DNA of 13,415 nt from Flavobacteriales bacterium UBA7382 (GTDB taxonomy: Bacteria > Bacteroidota > Bacteroidia > Flavobacteriales_D > Sanyastnellaceae): positions 20,962 through 34,376 of the forward strand of contig DKNS01000021.1 of the NCBI GenBank assembly GCA_002469765.1, written 5' to 3'. The notes below the pieces were generated by a model, which was not told the DNA's origin, did not search any database, and saw nothing but the letters and a program-made list of their open reading frames with translations. The number at the start of each line of letters is the position of its first letter. Positions within the stretch are counted from its first letter, which is position 1. Positions 6,652 through 13,223 of the stretch are shown in pieces. Both the position numbers and the translations under genes were made by a program.

Positions 6652-6684
6652 AAGGGGCACCTGCAACGGCGGGTCCCCTTTTTT
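6652..6684 (+). terminator. Intrinsic terminator, plus strand
   Basis: AAGGGG and CCCCTT form the base of a 12-bp stem with one bulged C, followed directly by T to 6684. This is a good Rho-independent terminator. It lies upstream of the SRPBCC gene and not behind any plus-strand ORF, which is why a small RNA or an attenuator is suspected. Confidence 0.6.
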
Positions 6685-6738
6685 CATGTTGTCTTTAAAG
6701 GGCATGAACCTTGGGAGCCTTCAACGTGTTTCCATGAC

Positions 6739-7203
6739 ATGCACGAACTGCGCACTTCCCTGGTGTTGCCCATCTCGCTGGACGAGGCATGGGCTTTTTT
6801 CAGTGTCCCCGACAATCTGGATGAAATCACACCTCCGGACTTGGGTTTTGAAATATTGACAGAGAACGAGCGACGAACGTATTCAGGCCAAATCATCCGG
6901 TACCGCGTCCGTCCGCTGCTGAACATCCCCATGACATGGGTCACAGAAATCACCCATTGTGAGGACCGGTCGTACTTCGTCGACGAGCAGCGGTTTGGGC
7001 CGTACGCCCTGTGGCATCACCAGCATCATTTCAAGGAAGTGGAGGGTGGCGTCCAAATGGACGACATCTTGCACTACAAACTCAAGGGCGGTTGGCTTGG
7101 CGACAAGCTCACTGGGTGGCTCGTGCATGGCCGGGTTCAGGGCATTTTCAGGTTCCGCACAAACTTGTTGCTGAAGCGCTTCGGAGGCAAGGATCTCAGC
7201 TGA
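6739..7203 (+). CDS. SRPBCC-fold (START/Bet v1-like) ligand-binding protein
   Basis: This is a 154-residue soluble protein. It matches the pattern of the small SRPBCC cyclase/dehydrase-like family found in many Bacteroidota. It opens with a strand-helix (LRTSLVLPISLDEAWAFFSVPDNLDEITPPDLGFEIL, 4-40), then a central I-x-Y-R-V-R-P-L-L-N-I-P-M-T-W-V-T-E-I (54-72) and Y-F-V-D-E-Q-R-F-G-P-Y-A-L-W-H-H (80-95), which is very characteristic. A closing helical region follows (about 120-150). No signal peptide or membrane segment is present. The ligand and role are unknown; the fold binds hydrophobic small molecules. The start is the first ATG that gives the conserved N-terminus. I see no clear TAnnTTTG box near it. 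Its stop codon directly abuts the stop of the convergent YkuK-like gene. Confidence 0.88.
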   Translation: MHELRTSLVLPISLDEAWAFFSVPDNLDEITPPDLGFEILTENERRTYSGQIIRYRVRPLLNIPMTWVTEITHCEDRSYFVDEQRFGPYALWHHQHHFKEVEGGVQMDDILHYKLKGGWLGDKLTGWLVHGRVQGIFRFRTNLLLKRFGGKDLS

Positions 7204-7668
7204 TTACTGGCACAGAACATTGGCGGCCCAGGCTGCCATGAGTAAGTCGGGTTTCACCTTGGACTGGAAGCCCAGTGACGTGATGTACCCGGAGCTGACG
7301 TTGACCAGCTTGTGGCTGGCATGTTGGCTGTCGCTGTTGAAATCAAGGTCAATCTGGGCGACGCGAAGGTCACACTCTTCAAGGATGAGGTTGGCCAACG
7401 CCACAGAACGTTCAGTTTCGCCCCACAATTTGGTCCACATGTCCAAAATTTTGGGGACGCGTTCTCGCCTGTAGATCACGTGGGCACCGTTGTTGGGGAA
7501 ACGAAAAACCACTGTGGTGACGTACACCGTGTGACGCTTGTGGTTTTGTGAATCGCAGCCGACGTGGACCTCGATTTCCGATTCCTGGGTCATGGCGGCG
7601 GTGTACTCGCAGACGTCATGCGTCAGTGTGCCCCCCATCACTTTGAATCGTCGGTCTTCCGGTTCCAT
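7204..7668 (-). CDS. YkuK/DUF458-family RNase H-like protein
   Basis: This is a 154-residue cytoplasmic protein of the family named for Bacillus YkuK (DUF458, RNase H-like fold). Visible features are EVHVGCDSQN (33-42, with Asp39), a long TVYVTTVVFRF strand pair, IDLDFNSDSQHASHKLV (106-122, with conserved acids and SHK), and KPDLLMAAWAAN near the end (139-150). The placement of the acidic residues (39, about 107-109, 140) fits an RNase H-like centre, but activity is not established for the family. The frame extends to a TTG at 7698, but that lies in the neighbouring terminator's A-tract. The ATG at 7668, 6 nt after a TAGTTTG box, is the better start. It ends nose to nose with the SRPBCC gene without a spacer. 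Confidence 0.85.
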   Translation of the reverse strand: MEPEDRRFKVMGGTLTHDVCEYTAAMTQESEIEVHVGCDSQNHKRHTVYVTTVVFRFPNNGAHVIYRRERVPKILDMWTKLWGETERSVALANLILEECDLRVAQIDLDFNSDSQHASHKLVNVSSGYITSLGFQSKVKPDLLMAAWAANVLCQ

Positions 7669-7674
7669 GTCCAC

Positions 7675-7681
7675 CAAACTA
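7675..7681 (-). promoter_or_regulatory. -7-like box TAGTTTG of the YkuK-like gene
   Basis: TAGTTTG is one base short of TAnnTTTG and ends 6 nt before the ATG at 7668, the same arrangement as at several other genes here. A TTG lies only 14 nt upstream, so no convincing -33 element is seen. The terminator of the upstream gene lies just before it. Confidence 0.4.
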
Positions 7682-7696
7682 ATCGCGGTTGGGCGC

Positions 7697-7724
7697 AAAA
7701 AAAAGCAGGGCCTCGGCCCTGCTT
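7697..7724 (-). terminator. Strong intrinsic terminator of the metalloprotease gene
   Basis: The minus strand carries a perfect 8-bp stem GCAGGGCC/GGCCCTGC (7705-7722), extended to 10 bp by flanking A-T pairs, followed by eight T (7704-7697). It lies about 20 nt after the metalloprotease stop and separates that gene from the YkuK-like gene. Confidence 0.9.
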
Positions 7725-7743
7725 CTTCATGTTATGCACAATT

Positions 7744-10377
7744 TCAGCGGTCAAGGGCCACGCTGATCAAGTGGCGCAAGTGTGCGCGGTGTGCGCGGGT
7801 CAGACTGTCGGGCGATGACGCATCCCGCTGCTGGCGGTCAATGCGACGCAGTTGGGCCAGAACCACACTTTGAGCCACGCCAGTCAGTCGACTTTTTTCG
7901 CCCAACGCGGCAATCAAAGCCTCCACGTACATCAGCTGGAGCCCCTGACGGTATGTGTTCACAGAGGTGCGCAAATCGGCCTTGAAGATGGATTCTGTCA
8001 AGTCGCCCATGTATTCTGCGAGGTCGTAGGTGTTGCCGTAGAGTCCGCTGTCCAGGATGCGCATCAGCACCTTGGGGTTGACCAGGTGTGCCATGGCGCC
8101 ACGTTGAGCACCCGCTACACGGGCGTGGATTTTGGGGTCCTCGCCACCGCCGAAGAACCCAAATCCGCGACGCTGGACCTGGAGGTAGGCCAGCACATCC
8201 GATTGGGCGTCGAAAGCGTCCGGCGCGAAGGCGTAGGTACTCAGTGCCTCCATGGCTGCCTTTTGGTCGGCTTCTGACACAGGGGTGTAGGGGGCGGCAC
8301 CTTCCAATTGGGCCGGGGTGGCTCGGTTGTAGCGCACGCCCCCGATTTGACGGGTCATCACGCGCAGTTGGGTTGCGTACTCTCCGGTCAGGGCGTAGTA
8401 CGCGCGAACCACCTCTTGGTGGCTGTCCACGCCGGGTGCAAAATTCTCGACAATGGAAGGCAGCAGGTCGTTGACCAGCTCACAGCGCTCGGCGGCGTAG
8501 GCCACGGGTTCGCTGCTGAGGTCGTAAATGTTGACGTCAGGGTTGATGCCGCGCCCGGTGCTGCGCATGTCGTCCGCGTCGTTGCCAAATTGCAGCAGCG
8601 GGTTCGTCGACTTGGAGAGGATGGCTGAGAGGCGTGCTTCTTCTTTGGCCTCATCGTCGAGCCCTACGCTGTATCCGTAATCGATGACCCATTTGTCATA
8701 GGGACCAGGACTATCGTCGTAGAAGCGGGTTTGTTCTTCAGGGTTGCGTGCAAAGTTGATGGCTGGGTACTCCATCACGGAGTTGCACATGCCGTTTTCG
8801 GCCACCTTCGAAGCGTCCTTCAACTCTTCTGGGCTGAGCATGGTGCTGGCGTGCATGTTGTGGCTCATCCCAAGGGTGTGTCCCACCTCGTGCAACACCA
8901 AGCGGTGAAGCGTCTGACGCACAAACTCGGCATGCTCTTCGTCGCTGAATTTGTAGGACCTCATGGCGGCGGCGGCCAACAGGCTGTTGCGTCCCATGAC
9001 AGCCCCTGCGTGGCATCGATTCATTTGTTCCGCAAGGACTTCGCGCGCCGGGCGCTGTGCCAAATCAACCTCGAATTGCGCAGCTTCTTCATCCATGCCG
9101 GCCTCCACCATGCCGGCTTCTGTGAAGACGTCAAAGCGCCAAAGCCGGCCCACCATGCCGCCATATTCCAGCATGATGTCTGCCCCGAGGATCTCTCCAG
9201 TGCGGGGATTCACAAAGCTGGGGCCGTAGCCTGAGAAGGGAGGAGAAGGAGAGGCGGTCCAGCGCAGCACGTTGTAGCGCACGTCGCCGGCGTCCCAATT
9301 CGCGCCGTCCGGTTGCACTTTGACAACCACGGCATTCTTGAACCCAAGGGGCTCAAATGCTTGGTTCCACTTTTCCACACCCGCTTTGATGATGGGGCGG
9401 AATTCCTCTGGCGTGGTGTTTTCAATCCACCAGGTGATGGGCTCCACCGGCTCAGACATGGCTGCCTCGGGTTCTTTCTTCTCGAGTCTCCAACGGTGAA
9501 TCATGTCCATCCAGGGTGTGGCGGTCACGCCGGTCAGGTCTTCCACCTCAGTTGTGAAAAATCCGATGCGTGGGTCGTCTGCACGCGGGGTGAATCCATC
9601 TTCCGGCATTGGCAACAACGCGTGGCGGTATCCCACGGTGACGTACCGGCCGTCCTGGAATTCAGGGCCGCCCACCGAGGGGCTGCCGTTGTCGTACACA
9701 TAGTCCACGGACAGCTCCGTGTTCATGGGGTAGTTGGCGATGTCCACCACCTTGCTCTTGGCTTTGCTCAATTTGCCCAACGCGGACTTCCGTCCAGGGC
9801 GCGAAGGCGGCTTGATCATCTGCAAGTCCTCGCGCAAGAAGAGGGCGTCTGCAGAGACCACATAGCCTGTGCTGTCTTCCGCCTCAATCTTGACGCTGGC
9901 CAGGATGGGCGTGTTCAAGTTGGCTTGGGCCGCTTTGCTCAGGGCATTGTCGGGGTCAACGCGGAAGTTGGTGTTTTCGGCATGCACTTCAAGTTGTCCG
10001 AAGTGCCGGTGAAATGTCACCACCTTGCTGCCCCGATAGCTCCCACGGAAGAACCCGCTGGAGACCACACCGTCTTCCACCTGGGAGAAGTAAATGAACT
10101 CGTGATCAAGCACTGTGGCTGGCACGTGCATGTACATGTCCCCTTTGACGGTGTCTTGGTAGAGGTTGAACAACCCCTCAAACGCTTTGAAGTCCTCGGT
10201 GAATTCATCCACGGATTTCAGCTTGTCTTTGCCGCCTTTCCTGGCACCATCGACTTGGGCTTCTTTCCCTTTCTTCCCCTTCTTTTTCTTTCCTTTTTGG
10301 GCCAAAGCGTCTGCAGGTGCCAGACCTACCATGGCCGCGGCAAGGAGGCAAGCCGCGAAGCGTTCCATTCGAATCAT
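7744..10377 (-). CDS. Secreted zinc-dependent metalloprotease (DUF5117/DUF5118 family)
   Basis: This is an 877-residue protein with a signal peptide (hydrophobic 7-25, likely cleavage after DALA, 26). An unusual Lys/Gly-rich linker follows (KGKKKKGKKGK, 28-38). After that come the N-terminal region (about 50-300) typical of the DUF5118 and DUF5117 parts and a metzincin-type catalytic domain with HEVGHTLGMSHN (496-507), which supplies His496, His500, His506 and catalytic Glu497. A Met-turn is at NSVMEYP (532-538). Zinc proteases of this type are abundant in Bacteroidota and act outside the cytoplasm; their substrates are mostly unknown. All zinc ligands are present, so it should be active. It has its own promoter-like box 5 nt before the ATG and a strong terminator, so it is probably monocistronic. 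A start three codons later (Met4) is also possible. Confidence 0.93.
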   Translation of the reverse strand: MIRMERFAACLLAAAMVGLAPADALAQKGKKKKGKKGKEAQVDGARKGGKDKLKSVDEFTEDFKAFEGLFNLYQDTVKGDMYMHVPATVLDHEFIYFSQVEDGVVSSGFFRGSYRGSKVVTFHRHFGQLEVHAENTNFRVDPDNALSKAAQANLNTPILASVKIEAEDSTGYVVSADALFLREDLQMIKPPSRPGRKSALGKLSKAKSKVVDIANYPMNTELSVDYVYDNGSPSVGGPEFQDGRYVTVGYRHALLPMPEDGFTPRADDPRIGFFTTEVEDLTGVTATPWMDMIHRWRLEKKEPEAAMSEPVEPITWWIENTTPEEFRPIIKAGVEKWNQAFEPLGFKNAVVVKVQPDGANWDAGDVRYNVLRWTASPSPPFSGYGPSFVNPRTGEILGADIMLEYGGMVGRLWRFDVFTEAGMVEAGMDEEAAQFEVDLAQRPAREVLAEQMNRCHAGAVMGRNSLLAAAAMRSYKFSDEEHAEFVRQTLHRLVLHEVGHTLGMSHNMHASTMLSPEELKDASKVAENGMCNSVMEYPAINFARNPEEQTRFYDDSPGPYDKWVIDYGYSVGLDDEAKEEARLSAILSKSTNPLLQFGNDADDMRSTGRGINPDVNIYDLSSEPVAYAAERCELVNDLLPSIVENFAPGVDSHQEVVRAYYALTGEYATQLRVMTRQIGGVRYNRATPAQLEGAAPYTPVSEADQKAAMEALSTYAFAPDAFDAQSDVLAYLQVQRRGFGFFGGGEDPKIHARVAGAQRGAMAHLVNPKVLMRILDSGLYGNTYDLAEYMGDLTESIFKADLRTSVNTYRQGLQLMYVEALIAALGEKSRLTGVAQSVVLAQLRRIDRQQRDASSPDSLTRAHRAHLRHLISVALDR

Positions 10378-10382
10378 GGCAA

Positions 10383-10410
10383 CAAGTTACCACGACTGGC
10401 GGCCACCCAA
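10383..10410 (-). promoter_or_regulatory. Putative promoter of the metalloprotease gene
   Basis: On the minus strand TTG (10410-10408) is followed after 18 nt by TAACTTG (10389-10383), a one-base-short TAnnTTTG box that ends 5 nt before the ATG. The spacing is right for a Bacteroidota primary-sigma promoter. It fills the 37-nt gap after the TerB-J gene. Confidence 0.5.
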
Positions 10411-10414
10411 AGAT

Positions 10415-11179
10415 TCACTTGAACCCGCGCACCGTCTTCAGGTGCTCGTAGGCTTCTTGAACTTCCAAAAAGCGGACTTCCGCTTGCTTGGCGTACGCTT
10501 CGCCCATGTCGCGCACCTTGTCCGGGTGGAACTTGAGGGCGAGTCGGCGGTAGGCTTTCTTGACCTCTGAGTCGGTGGCGCTTTCCGTGACTTCAAGGAC
10601 GGTGTAGGGGTCTGGTTTGTCGCTGTGAAAGGGTGCTTCGATGGATGCACGGTCTTTTTCGCTGATGCCCAGCGCGGACCCCATGCGGCGAATGAGGTCC
10701 ACTTCCCGAGGGTCCACGTTGCCGTCCGCGCGAGCAATGCCATAGAGGTATTGCAAGAGCAGCAAGCGCTTGGCGTGAGGCATGTTGGCACGAATTTGCA
10801 TGCAGACACCCCGAACGTCGACTTTGTTTTTCAAGGCCTCTCGCAGGGCCAAGGTCAGTTGTTCAGCTTGCGCTTGGCCAAAGTTGGTCTTGAAGAACGA
10901 CTTGACGTAGTCCAACTCAGATTTGAGCACCTGGTTGTCCGCCTGCATCACAGCCGCGCTCAGGACCACCATGCTCAAGGCGAAGTCCCCAGCTTCTGTG
11001 GCCTTGGTCCGTGGTCCTTGGGTCCTGTCGTATCCTGCCCCGGTGCCACCGGGCATCCTGCCGTCCACTGACAGGCTGTCGTCTGAGAACATTTTGCCCA
11101 ACCAGTAGCCCATGACGCCGCCGATGGGGCCTCCTAGGGCCCATCCGACCGCGCCGCCAATCCACTTGGAGTAGCCCAT
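10415..11179 (-). CDS. Membrane-anchored TerB/J-domain protein (DjlA-like co-chaperone)
   Basis: This is a 254-residue protein with the layout of DjlA. A glycine-rich N-terminal hydrophobic segment (about 5-29, GGAVGWALGGPIGGVMGYWLG) inserts in the membrane. A TerB-like helical domain follows (about 60-180, with FALSMVVLSAAVMQADNQV and ARADGNVDPREVDLIRRMG, the two acidic metal-site-like repeats of TerB). The C-terminus is a J domain (about 188-250) with the essential HPD at 218-220 (LALKFHPDK), able to stimulate the DnaK ATPase. Its ATG overlaps the htpG stop as TGATG, so it is translated with htpG. The role inferred is recruiting DnaK, and through it HtpG, to membrane-proximal clients. I do not assign the name djlA because orthology is not proven. 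Confidence 0.9.
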   Translation of the reverse strand: MGYSKWIGGAVGWALGGPIGGVMGYWLGKMFSDDSLSVDGRMPGGTGAGYDRTQGPRTKATEAGDFALSMVVLSAAVMQADNQVLKSELDYVKSFFKTNFGQAQAEQLTLALREALKNKVDVRGVCMQIRANMPHAKRLLLLQYLYGIARADGNVDPREVDLIRRMGSALGISEKDRASIEAPFHSDKPDPYTVLEVTESATDSEVKKAYRRLALKFHPDKVRDMGEAYAKQAEVRFLEVQEAYEHLKTVRGFK

Positions 11180-13086
11180 CAGGCTTGGTGCAGTTGAGCG
11201 TACCCGTCTTGGATGAAGGCCGTCAACTCCTCACCCTCGAGGAGACCTTGGGAGAGGCGTGCCAGGTTGGCGGCTTGCCTGGCCAGGGCGCTGCGCTTGG
11301 TGTCGTCTGTTTCATTCAACAGGCTGGTCGCCAAGGGGTGGTTGGCGTTGACAGTCACTTCGTAGCTGCTGGGCATGTCGCCGAACATTTGGAATCCCCC
11401 TCCGCCCGCGGCTTGCTGTTCCTTCATGCGCCGCATGAATTCACTTTGGGTGATGACCAAGGGTGCCGCGCTGGGCGACATCGGAGCGAACTGCACCTTG
11501 TACCCTTCGCCGGGGAAGGCGCCCTCCAAAATAGGCTTCAACGTTTCCTGCTGCGAGTCGTCCAGGGCTGAGGTCAATTCCTCGTCCTTTTCAATCAGCT
11601 TGTCGGCGATGTCCGCGTCCACACGCTTGAATTGAATGTCGGAGTGGGTTTGTTCCAACTTGCTCACCACGTGTGCGGCGAGCGGTCCGTCCATCACCAA
11701 GACCGTGTAACCGCGGTCGGTGGCTTCCTTCACGTAGCTGTGCTGTCCCTCGACGTGGTGCGTGTAGGGGAGGATGACCTTGCCGTGCTTGTCCTTCTGG
11801 GTTTCCCCCACGATCGCCAACAACTCGTCGTGGGTGTGGCACTTGCCTTCGCTGTCTTTGTACAAGAAGAACTTCTGGGCACGCTCGGCAAACTTTTCGT
11901 CCGTGAGCATGCCGTATTCCACAAACACCCGCAAGTCGTCCCACTGCGCCTCAAATGCGGGACGGTCCTTCTTGAACATCTGGGCCAACTTGTCGCTGAC
12001 CTTCTTGCTGATGTGGCCTGAGATCTTCTTCACGTTGGCGTCTTCCTGCAAATAGGAGCGGCTGACGTTCAATGGGATGTCTGGCGAGTCGATGACCCCA
12101 TGCAGCAGGGTCAAGAAGTCGGGCACAATGTTCTCCACGTTGTCTGTGATGAACACCTGGTTCGAGTAGAGGTGAATCCGGTTTTTCTGCAGGTCCATCT
12201 GCTTCTTCAACTTGGGGAAGTACAGGATGCCCGTCAAGTTGAAGGGGAAGTCGACGTTGAGGTGAATGTGGAACAATGGGTCCTCGAAATTCATGGGGTA
12301 CAAGTCCCGGTAGAATTCGGCATAGTCCTCGTCTTGGAGGTCCGCTGGCTTCTTCGTCCAGGCGGGCTCTGTTTTGTTCACGACAAAAGGCACGTCGACG
12401 CTGATCTTTTTGACGTTGCCTTCGTCGTCCTTGGCACCTTCGGGGTCGTCGACGTACTCGGACTTGATGCCTTGGACGATCTCCACGGGCATGAATTTGC
12501 AGTACGTGTTCAGGATCTCGCGAATGCGCTCTTGGGCCATGTACTCTTTCGCATCCTCAGAGACATGCAACACGATGTCTGTGCCGGCGTGCTCTTTGTC
12601 GACGTCTTCCAAGGAGAAGTTGGGCGAACCGTCGCAGCTCCACTTCACGGCTTGCGAACCTTCGCGTTGGCTCAGGGTGACAATGTCCACCCGGTCGGCG
12701 ACCATGAAGGCAGAGTAGAAGCCCAAACCGAAGTGTCCGATGATGGCTTGCTTGGCGTCGGCGTCTTTGTACTTCTCCAAGAAGTCTGTGGCCCCAGAAA
12801 ACGCAATTTGGTTGATGTACTTGTCGATTTCTTCTGCGGTCATCCCAATGCCCGTGTCTCGGATGGTCACGGTGCCCGCCTCTTCGTTCAAGAGAACTTC
12901 AACTTGAGGGGTGTCTGTGATTTCTGCGATTTCCCCCAACTGCGCCAACATCTTGCGCTTTTGGGTGGCGTCCACGGCGTTCGAGACCAATTCTCGCAAA
13001 AAGATTTCCTGATCGCTGTACAGGAATTGCTTGATGATGGGGAAAATGTTGTCCGTCGTGACGTTGATGGTGCCTTGTTGTGCCAT
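11179..13086 (-). CDS. htpG: HtpG, bacterial Hsp90 chaperone
   Basis: This is a 635-residue cytoplasmic ATP-dependent chaperone, close to the length of E. coli HtpG. The N-terminal GHKL ATPase domain shows RELVSNAVDA (31-40, catalytic Glu32 and Mg-binding Asn36), DTGIGM (77-82), GHFGLGFYSAFMV (117-129) and GTD (168-170). The middle domain has FHIHLNVDFPFNLTGILYFP and NVSRSYLQ, the loop with the ATP-sensing arginine. The C-terminal dimerisation domain ends YEVTVNANHPLA and LLEGEELTAFI. It refolds and remodels clients together with DnaK. It is preceded by the terminator of the LOG gene and a weak -7-like box (TTCATTTG, ending 13 nt before the ATG), and it is the first gene of a two-gene operon with the J-domain gene. 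Confidence 0.98.
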   Translation of the reverse strand: MAQQGTINVTTDNIFPIIKQFLYSDQEIFLRELVSNAVDATQKRKMLAQLGEIAEITDTPQVEVLLNEEAGTVTIRDTGIGMTAEEIDKYINQIAFSGATDFLEKYKDADAKQAIIGHFGLGFYSAFMVADRVDIVTLSQREGSQAVKWSCDGSPNFSLEDVDKEHAGTDIVLHVSEDAKEYMAQERIREILNTYCKFMPVEIVQGIKSEYVDDPEGAKDDEGNVKKISVDVPFVVNKTEPAWTKKPADLQDEDYAEFYRDLYPMNFEDPLFHIHLNVDFPFNLTGILYFPKLKKQMDLQKNRIHLYSNQVFITDNVENIVPDFLTLLHGVIDSPDIPLNVSRSYLQEDANVKKISGHISKKVSDKLAQMFKKDRPAFEAQWDDLRVFVEYGMLTDEKFAERAQKFFLYKDSEGKCHTHDELLAIVGETQKDKHGKVILPYTHHVEGQHSYVKEATDRGYTVLVMDGPLAAHVVSKLEQTHSDIQFKRVDADIADKLIEKDEELTSALDDSQQETLKPILEGAFPGEGYKVQFAPMSPSAAPLVITQSEFMRRMKEQQAAGGGGFQMFGDMPSSYEVTVNANHPLATSLLNETDDTKRSALARQAANLARLSQGLLEGEELTAFIQDGYAQLHQA

Positions 13087-13105
13087 GTTGATGTGTGTTC
13101 AAATG

Positions 13106-13131
13106 AAAAGACGCCGCCCTTGGGCGACGTC
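13106..13131 (-). terminator. Intrinsic terminator of the LOG-family gene
   Basis: The minus strand carries a stem GACGTCGCCC/GGGCGGCGTC (13110-13131) with one G-U pair, followed by TTTT. It lies about 90 nt after the LOG stop and just before the htpG start. The htpG promoter must therefore lie within or right after it; TTCATTTG overlaps its T-run. Confidence 0.8.
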
Positions 13132-13210
13132 CTTGCTTGGTCAATTCTTGTGCCAGTCCACGTGCGAGGCCCATTGGCTGACAGAAGCGTCACCCTTGGC
13201 CCCAAAGTGG

Positions 13211-13223
13211 TGACATCGTGTCA
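13211..13223. repeat. Short palindrome over the LOG stop codon
   Basis: TGACA-TCG-TGTCA is a perfect 5-bp inverted repeat with a 3-nt centre, and it includes the stop codon of the LOG gene. It is about 125 nt upstream of htpG. It may be an operator half-site pair or chance. Confidence 0.25.

Larger units (their letters stand above)
6607..6684 (+). ncRNA. Candidate two-hairpin small RNA or terminating leader
   Basis: The plus strand holds two compact hairpins in a row. Hairpin 1 (6613-6637) pairs GAGGTC with GACCTC. After a 3-nt AAG bulge it continues GGC/GCC, closed by a GAGA tetraloop of the GNRA class. A 14-nt linker (6638-6651) follows. Hairpin 2 (6652-6680) pairs AAGGGG with CCCCTT, has one bulged C, then a six-pair inner stem including one U-G wobble and an AACG loop, and ends in a T-run (6679-6684). 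The GNRA loop and the wobble exist only on the plus strand, which favours plus as the RNA strand. No promoter box is clear upstream. It ends 54 nt before the SRPBCC start, so it could be a stand-alone sRNA or an attenuating leader of that gene. I cannot match it to a named RNA family. Confidence 0.4.

Noticed and set aside
7682..7698. Upstream TTG start for the YkuK-like gene
   Set aside because: The TTG lies at the edge of the neighbouring terminator's A-tract and upstream of the -7-like box, so it would not be on the transcript.
9313..10422. 369-codon plus-strand ORF
   Set aside because: It is antisense to the metalloprotease, with His/Gly-rich shadow composition and no motifs.
13153..13220. 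Short minus-strand frame ending ASHVDWHKN after the LOG stop
   Set aside because: It has protein-like residues but no plausible start, and it is out of frame with the LOG protein, whose end matches its family. Judged chance.
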